Of a DNA stretch of 62,291 nucleotides, positions 57,744 to 62,291 are shown in pieces; the stretch's first letter is position 1, and each line of letters begins with the position of its first letter. The notes under the pieces are model-generated. The model had not been told where the DNA came from. It saw nothing but the letters and a program-made list of their open reading frames with translations, and did not search any database. The translations under genes and the position numbers were made by a program. Source of the stretch: Opitutaceae bacterium (GTDB lineage Bacteria; Verrucomicrobiota; Verrucomicrobiia; Opitutales; Opitutaceae); assembly GCA_027485815.1 (NCBI GenBank), contig JAIXQE010000213.1:1-62291 (forward strand), read 5' to 3'.

Positions 57744-59324
57744 ATGCCCGCCTGGCTGCGCCGCCTCCGCTCCCTCCGCCTCGCCCTCCGCGAGGCCGCG
57801 GGCGCGCGCCGCCTCCACCGGGAAGAGAATGCCCCCGCCCGCCAGGACCGGACCTTCGCGGAACTGGTTCCCTCCCTCGCCCGCGCCTCCCATTGGGCGG
57901 CCGCCGGCCTCGAGCCGGGGATCGATTACGCCACCTTCCGACGCCGGTTGCCGTTGACCACCCCGGACGCCCTCGCGCCGCAGGTCGAACGGATGCGCCG
58001 CGGGGAGGCCGGCGTACTCTGGCCCGGCCCCTGCACCCGCTTCGTCCGCTCCGCCGGCACGGCCACCGGGGCGGCCCGCGTGCTGCCGGTGCCGGACGCC
58101 CTCGGCGAGCACTTCCGGCAAGCCCACGAGGCGGCGCTCCTCCACGCCCGGCTCTGGTCCGGCCGCCATGGTCTCCTCGCGGCCCCCCACCTGTTCCTCG
58201 GAGCCCCGTCCGGCCCGGCCGCGGCCCCGCCGCCGTGGCCCGCCGCGGATCCGTTCACCCTGTTCGGCGCCACCGCGGTCGCCACCGCGGCCGGACATCG
58301 CTTCCAGCCCGGCCCCTCCCCAACGACCGCCACCTCCTGGACCGATCAACTCGAGACCGCCGCCGCGGCCGCCTGGCCGCACCCCCCGGGGCTGCTCGCG
58401 GGTCTGCCGGATCAGGTGGCCGCGTTCGGTCACCGGGTCCTCGCCCACGCCGCGCGCGCCGGTCGCCCGGCCCGGCACCTCCGCGAACTCTGGCCGGACC
58501 TCATCGGCTGCCTCCACACCGGCCTCCCCCTCGCCCCCTGCGCGGCCGAACTCCGCGCCGTGCTCGGTCCCGGTTCGCTCCTGCAGGAGGTGTACGCCGC
58601 CGTCGAGGGCCTCTTCGCTTGCCAGGACAGTCCCCGCCCCGAGGACGGCCTCCGCCTGCTCACCGGCAGCGGGCTCTTTTTCGAGTTTCTGCCCTGGGCC
58701 GATTACGATCCCGCCCTCCCCGCCTCGCTCGGCACCCGCGCCCTGCCCCTCGAGGAAGTACGCCCCGGGATCGATTACGCCCTGGTCGTGACGACCCCCG
58801 GCGGACTCGTCCGCACCCTCGTCGGCGACCTCGTGCGCTTCACCAGCGTCGAGCCCCCGCGGCTGCTCCCGACCGGCCGGCTCGAGCACCAATTGACCCG
58901 TTTCGGCGAGGAAGTCTCCGAACGCGACCTCACCACCTGCCTTGCCGGCGTCTGTACCCGCCACAGTTGGACGCTGGTCCAGTTCCACGTCGCCACCCGC
59001 CTCGCTGAGGCCGCCGCTGCCGGCCTCGCCCGGGGGCATCACGAATGGTGGGTGGAACTCCGCGCCGGCACCGTCGCCACCCCCACCGGCCCCCATCTGG
59101 CCCAGGAGCTCGACGCCGCCCTGCAGGGCCTCAACCCGGCCTACGCCGCCCGCCGCCGCACCGGCAAGATCTCCGCGCCCGTCGTCCGCCTCGTGATGCC
59201 GGGCGTGTTCGCCACCTGGCTGCGCGCCGAGGGCCGGGAAGGCGGCCTCCACCGCGTGCCCCGGTCCGCCAACGACCTCCGCTGCGCCGAGCCGCTCGCC
59301 CGCCTGACGAATTTCGCGGGCTGA
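57744..59324 (+). CDS. GH3 auxin-responsive-promoter family protein
   Basis: 526 residues in the acyl-adenylate-forming GH3 superfamily. Recognisable blocks: FVRSAGTATGAARVLPV at the place of the nucleotide P-loop, EVYAAVEGLFA for the YxxSEG motif, and VGDLVRFTSVEPPRLLPTGRLEHQLTRFGEEVSERDL. Compared with the plant GH3 consensus the first two motifs are degenerate (no TSGTTG; Glu-Gly kept), so ATP use is uncertain. Bacterial GH3 proteins have unknown substrates. Starts 9 bp after the propeller gene. Confidence 0.82.
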   Translation: MPAWLRRLRSLRLALREAAGARRLHREENAPARQDRTFAELVPSLARASHWAAAGLEPGIDYATFRRRLPLTTPDALAPQVERMRRGEAGVLWPGPCTRFVRSAGTATGAARVLPVPDALGEHFRQAHEAALLHARLWSGRHGLLAAPHLFLGAPSGPAAAPPPWPAADPFTLFGATAVATAAGHRFQPGPSPTTATSWTDQLETAAAAAWPHPPGLLAGLPDQVAAFGHRVLAHAARAGRPARHLRELWPDLIGCLHTGLPLAPCAAELRAVLGPGSLLQEVYAAVEGLFACQDSPRPEDGLRLLTGSGLFFEFLPWADYDPALPASLGTRALPLEEVRPGIDYALVVTTPGGLVRTLVGDLVRFTSVEPPRLLPTGRLEHQLTRFGEEVSERDLTTCLAGVCTRHSWTLVQFHVATRLAEAAAAGLARGHHEWWVELRAGTVATPTGPHLAQELDAALQGLNPAYAARRRTGKISAPVVRLVMPGVFATWLRAEGREGGLHRVPRSANDLRCAEPLARLTNFAG

Positions 59325-59387
59325 GCCGGATGGGCGGCAGTCACCGGCCGGGATCGATGCAAAGGTTTCATCATCGCCCGGCCGCGC

Positions 59388-59403
59388 TGGCACGCCGGCT
59401 GCT
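59388..59403 (+). promoter_or_regulatory. Sigma-54-type (-24/-12) promoter
   Basis: TGGCACGCCGGCTGCT fits TGGCACG-N4-TTGCW with one mismatch; GG (59389-59390) and GC (59101-offset equivalent 59401-59402) are 10 bp apart. The predicted start, near 59414, falls at the 5' edge of a hairpin. No coding gene lies downstream on this strand before the convergent tlpA gene. Confidence 0.6.
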
Positions 59404-59413
59404 TTAGGAGACG

Positions 59414-59520
59414 ACGTCACCCATGCAGGGTTTGGGTGACACTGGTCCGGCCGAAAGGCCGGAAAAGCAGAAAAAACTGGGGCCGGCGTTAAGGGGTTAT
59501 CGCCGGCCCCTTCTGCTGTC
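59414..59520 (+). ncRNA. Candidate structured small RNA behind a sigma-54-type promoter
   Basis: Three hairpins occupy almost the whole predicted transcript. First, GTCACCC (59416-59422) pairs GGGTGAC (59434-59440) around an 11-nt loop. Second, TCCGGCC-GAAA-GGCCGGA (59446-59463) with a GNRA tetraloop. Third, GGGGCCGGCG (59479-59488) pairs CGCCGGCCCC (59501-59510), with outer arms AGCAGAA (59466-59472) and TTCTGCT (59511-59517). No ORF is apparent. The third hairpin also serves as the minus-strand terminator of tlpA. No known RNA family is recognised. Confidence 0.4.
59471..59510 (-). terminator. Intrinsic terminator of tlpA-like gene
   Basis: Read on the minus strand, a 10-bp stem GGGGCCGGCG / CGCCGGCCCC with a 12-nt loop is followed by AGTTTTTT. 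It lies 40 bp after the stop of the thioredoxin-like gene. Confidence 0.88.
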
Positions 59521-59549
59521 CGGACGCGGCGCCCGCCGCGCGGACCGGA

Positions 59550-60068
59550 TTACTTCAGGATCGAAAGGATCTTCTTCTCGTACTCGGCGGCCGCCATCAT
59601 CCCGACCTTCTTGTCCCGGATGAGTCCCTCGCGATCGATGAGGAACGTCGTGGGAATCCCCTCGACGCCGCCGAACGCCGCCACGGTGGCGTCATCGCCC
59701 ATCACGATGGGATAGTTGATGCCGGACTTGGCGATGAAGGGCCGGACGACGCCGGGACCGGCCTGGTCGAGCGAGATGCCGATGATGACGAGACCGTCCT
59801 TGCCGTACTTCTTGGTCATCTCGATGTAGCCGGGGATCTCCTCGCGGCAGGGCGGGCACCAGGTGGCCCAGAAGTCGATGACCACCACCTTGCCCTTGAA
59901 ATCCGCGAAGCGGACCGGCTTGCCGTCGACGTCCTTGAGGGTCCAGGCCGGCGCCTCGCGGAGCACCGGCAGGGTGGCGCCACCCTTGGCGGCGGCGAAG
60001 ACGGCGGGGAGCGAGGCCGCGAGGCCGGCGCAGACGGCGAGGGCGAGGAGGAGGCGGGGGGTCTTCAT
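59550..60068 (-). CDS. TlpA-like thioredoxin-family protein
   Basis: 172 residues with a signal peptide (LLLALAVCAGLAASLPAVFA), then a redoxin/TlpA fold: VVVIDFWATWCPPCREEIPGY with the WCPPC active site, and the cis-Pro segment VEGIPTTFLID. Reduces disulfides in the periplasm, often for cytochrome c or oxidase maturation. The leader is a long pyrimidine tract (TCTTCCCCTCTCCC then ATG). Followed by its own terminator. Confidence 0.92.
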   Translation of the reverse strand: MKTPRLLLALAVCAGLAASLPAVFAAAKGGATLPVLREAPAWTLKDVDGKPVRFADFKGKVVVIDFWATWCPPCREEIPGYIEMTKKYGKDGLVIIGISLDQAGPGVVRPFIAKSGINYPIVMGDDATVAAFGGVEGIPTTFLIDREGLIRDKKVGMMAAAEYEKKILSILK

Positions 60069-60115
60069 GGGAGAGGGGAAGAGGAAAGGACAAACCGCGG
60101 GAGGCGCAACCGGAC

Positions 60116-61015
60116 TCAGCGCGACGGGCCGTCCGGCAAGGTCAGGCCGAGGACCTCGATGAACTTCTTCATCGCCGGGGTGAGCACGCGGCCGCGCCGG
60201 TGCAAAATGGCGAGGGGCCGGGTGAACTCCTTCCCCTCGAAGGGGACGACGGCGAGCGTCCCCTGCTTCTGCTCCTGCGCCACGGTCGCCAGCGGCACCA
60301 CCGCCAAGCCGTGATCGATCTCCACCGCCCGCTTCACGGTCTCGATGTTGTCGAACTCCATCACCGGATCGAGCTCCAGCCGATGGTCCCGAAAGATGGC
60401 GTCCACCGCCTTGCGGGTCGGGATATCCGGGTCGAACCCGATGAAACGCTGCCCGGCCAGGTCCTTCACCTCCACCTTCGCCCGCCGCGCCAGCGCGTGC
60501 TGCGGATGCGTGATGAGCACCAGCTGGTCGTCCCGGAACGGCAGGATCTCGATCTGCCGCTGCTTCACCGGGAAGGCCACTAGGCCGAAATCCACCGAAT
60601 TGTGCAGCAGGTCCTCGTACACGAGGTTCGAGCGCCGGTACTCCACCCGCACGTTCACCGAGGGGAAATCGTGCAGGAAGCGCTTGATGAAGGGCGGCAG
60701 CTCGTGGAGGCCGATCGAGTAGATGGTCGAGATCCGGATCGTCCCGCTGATCACCTTCTTCATCTCCTGCAGCTCCGACTGCAGCTTCTCGTAATTGTGC
60801 AGGATCTCCTTCGCCGCCTCGTACACCCGCTGCCCCTCCCGCGTGAGCTGGAACTGCTTCTGGCTCCGGTCGATCAGCAGCGTCTTGAAATGCCGCTCCA
60901 TCGCCCGCGCCTGCTGGCTCACCGCCGATTGGGTGATGCCATTCAGTTTCGCCGCTTTCGAGAAACTCCGGGTCTCGACCAGGTCCGCGAAGATTTTGAA
61001 GTTCTCGATCTGCAT
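60116..61015 (-). CDS. LysR-family transcriptional regulator
   Basis: 299 residues. HTH MQIENFKIFADLVETRSFSKAAKLNGITQSAVSQQARAMERHF, a linker helix, and a full periplasmic-binding-type effector domain starting GTIRISTIYSIGLHELPPF. The specific effector is not identifiable. Start at MQIENF; a start nine codons upstream exists. Divergent from yggS by 75 bp. Confidence 0.92.
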   Translation of the reverse strand: MQIENFKIFADLVETRSFSKAAKLNGITQSAVSQQARAMERHFKTLLIDRSQKQFQLTREGQRVYEAAKEILHNYEKLQSELQEMKKVISGTIRISTIYSIGLHELPPFIKRFLHDFPSVNVRVEYRRSNLVYEDLLHNSVDFGLVAFPVKQRQIEILPFRDDQLVLITHPQHALARRAKVEVKDLAGQRFIGFDPDIPTRKAVDAIFRDHRLELDPVMEFDNIETVKRAVEIDHGLAVVPLATVAQEQKQGTLAVVPFEGKEFTRPLAILHRRGRVLTPAMKKFIEVLGLTLPDGPSR

Positions 61016-61090
61016 GATAAGCTGGCCTTGACGACCACTCAAGCGAAGCTGCCGCGCCCGCGCAAACCCTTATTAGATCCGCTTAACCCG

Positions 61091-61798
61091 ATGACCTGCA
61101 CCTACGAGGAGTTCGCCGCCCGCGCCGACGCCGTCCGCGCCCGCATCGCCGCCGCCTGCGCCCGCGCCGGCCGCGACGCCGCCGGAGTCGAACTGCTGGC
61201 GGTGACGAAGACCCACCCGGTCGAAGCCGCCACCTTCGCCGCCCGCTACGGGCTCCGCGGGGTCGGCGAAAACCGCGTGCAGGAGGGGATCGCGAAACGC
61301 GCCCAGGCCCCCGACCTGCCGCTGCGCTGGGAACTGATCGGGCACCTGCAGTCGAACAAGGCCCGCGCCGCCGCCGCCGGCTTCGACCGCATCCAGAGCG
61401 TCGACCGCGAGAAACTGCTCACCGCCCTCGACCGCGCCGCCGCCGAGGAGGGCCGCTCCCTCGCGATCCTGCTCCAGGTGAACGCCGGTAACGACCCGGC
61501 GAAGTTCGGCGCGGACCCCGCCGACGCCGCCCGCCTGCTCGAGCTCGCCCTCGCCTGCCCCCACCTCCGCGTCGACGGGCTGATGACCATCGCCCCGCTC
61601 GGGAACACGCCCGCGGAGACGCTCGACCTCGCCACCCGCACCTTCACGGCCCTCCGGGAACTGCGCGACACCCTCGCCGCCCGCACCGGCCGCCCGCTGC
61701 CCGAGCTCTCGATGGGCATGACCGGCGACCTCGAGCCCGCCGTCGCCGCCGGCAGCACTCAAGTGCGCGTCGGCACCGCGCTTTACGGGACCCGCTGA
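61091..61798 (+). CDS. YggS/PROSC family PLP homeostasis protein
   Basis: 235 residues in the alanine-racemase-like TIM barrel. VELLAVTKTHP carries the PLP Lys; GLRGVGENRVQEG, WELIGHLQSNKAR, GLMTIAPLG and LSMGMTGDLEPAVAAGSTQVRVGTALYG are the family motifs. Binds PLP and helps keep amino-acid and vitamin B6 balance; no catalysis proven. Confidence 0.95.
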   Translation: MTCTYEEFAARADAVRARIAAACARAGRDAAGVELLAVTKTHPVEAATFAARYGLRGVGENRVQEGIAKRAQAPDLPLRWELIGHLQSNKARAAAAGFDRIQSVDREKLLTALDRAAAEEGRSLAILLQVNAGNDPAKFGADPADAARLLELALACPHLRVDGLMTIAPLGNTPAETLDLATRTFTALRELRDTLAARTGRPLPELSMGMTGDLEPAVAAGSTQVRVGTALYGTR

Positions 61799-61862
61799 CC
61801 CGCCCGCCCCCGCCGGTCCGCGCCGTTGACATCCCCGGCCCTCCCGCCGTGATCCGCCGGCG

Positions 61863-62291
61863 ATGTCCGCCGAACCCGTCCTGACCCTCGCCGACCTCGC
61901 CGCCTGGACCCGCCCCGGCACCTCCCTCGCGGTCCTCGGCCACCCGATCAAGCACTCGGTCAGCCCGGCGATGCACAACGCCGCCCTCGCGCAACTGGCG
62001 GCGGTCGACCCCCGGTACGCGGACTGGCGCTACTTCCGCTTCGAGGTCCCGCCGGACGACCTTCCCCGCGCCCTGGACCTGCTCCGGGCGGCTCGTTTCC
62101 ACGGGGTGAACCTGACGGTCCCGCACAAGGTGATCGCGTTCGGCCGGGTGGCGCAGGTGGATCCAGCCGCGCAACCGGTCGGAGCGGTGAATACCCTGCG
62201 CCTCGAGCCGGCGGGCTGGCACGGGTTCAACACCGACGGCTACGGCCTTGCGACGGCGATCCGCGCCGAGCTGGGCTTGCCGCTGGCCGGC
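61863..62291 (+). CDS. aroE: Shikimate dehydrogenase, 3' end cut by window
   Basis: The first 143 codons are present. VLGHPIKHSVSPAMHNAAL is the substrate-binding motif, VNLTVPHK carries the catalytic Lys, and VGAVNTL plus GFNTDGYGLATAI follow. NADPH-dependent reduction of 3-dehydroshikimate in aromatic amino-acid synthesis. The NADP-binding half lies outside. 64 bp after yggS. Confidence 0.95.
   Translation, partial: MSAEPVLTLADLAAWTRPGTSLAVLGHPIKHSVSPAMHNAALAQLAAVDPRYADWRYFRFEVPPDDLPRALDLLRAARFHGVNLTVPHKVIAFGRVAQVDPAAQPVGAVNTLRLEPAGWHGFNTDGYGLATAIRAELGLPLAG

Overview
The window is about 62 kb of very GC-rich bacterial chromosome. Gene content and order point to Verrucomicrobiota, probably an Opitutales/Opitutaceae-type organism: an alternative complex III operon, a DUF5069 protein, a secreted S46 peptidase, PQQ-like beta-propeller proteins, the uppS-cdsA-dxr-rseP-ispG block with a long-form ispG, and many start codons preceded by pyrimidine-rich tracts instead of a Shine-Dalgarno. 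This placement is inference from gene content; no rRNA or tRNA gene was found.

Left arm (1-13715, nearly all minus strand). A pair of inverted REP-like elements (194-344) sits beyond the end of a ten-gene respiratory operon read from 11414 down to 419: actA-actB-actC-actD-actE-actF, a small membrane protein, then a CcoN-like, a CcoO-like and a CcoP-like gene. Nearly all junctions overlap or nearly touch, so the products probably form one assembly. The CcoN-like protein lacks essentially all heme and copper ligands of a real cbb3 oxidase subunit I, and the CcoO-like protein has His where the axial Met is expected. The module therefore looks like a redox or structural partner of complex III and not a terminal oxidase. 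Upstream are a DEAD-box helicase and a small lipoprotein.

13800-21900. Accessory and housekeeping genes: a YqhD-type dehydrogenase, a relic of a sulfatase gene, mogA, about 680 bp of non-coding sequence with nested inverted repeats, FmdB-like and DUF5069 proteins, a MazG-type pyrophosphatase, a sigma-54-type promoter leading into a 44-codon ORF and an Hsp20 gene, an MFS transporter, rlmJ and a YhcH-family gene.

21900-34100. A PTS EIIA domain fused to a CdaZ-like diadenylate cyclase, an isolated nuoA, a secreted DUF362 protein, then dnaG-rpoD, a lipoprotein, tatA and the cell-shape operon mreB-mreC-mreD-mrdA.

34000-49100. A minus-strand MoxR/DUF58/transglutaminase operon and an MTAP-family phosphorylase; then plus-strand genes: a lipoprotein, a CE7 esterase, the isoprenoid/phospholipid/site-2-protease block uppS-cdsA-dxr-rseP-ispG, a candidate replication origin with DnaA boxes, and dnaA.

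49100-62291. A two-domain protein of unknown function, a LysR-type protein reduced to its DNA-binding domain and divergent from an S46 peptidase, a minus-strand sugar block (Gfo/Idh oxidoreductase, PfkB kinase, MFS transporter), a PQQ-like propeller protein, a GH3-family protein, a sigma-54-type promoter placed exactly at the 5' end of a structured intergenic RNA candidate, a TlpA-like thioredoxin, a LysR regulator, yggS, and the start of aroE, cut by the window end.
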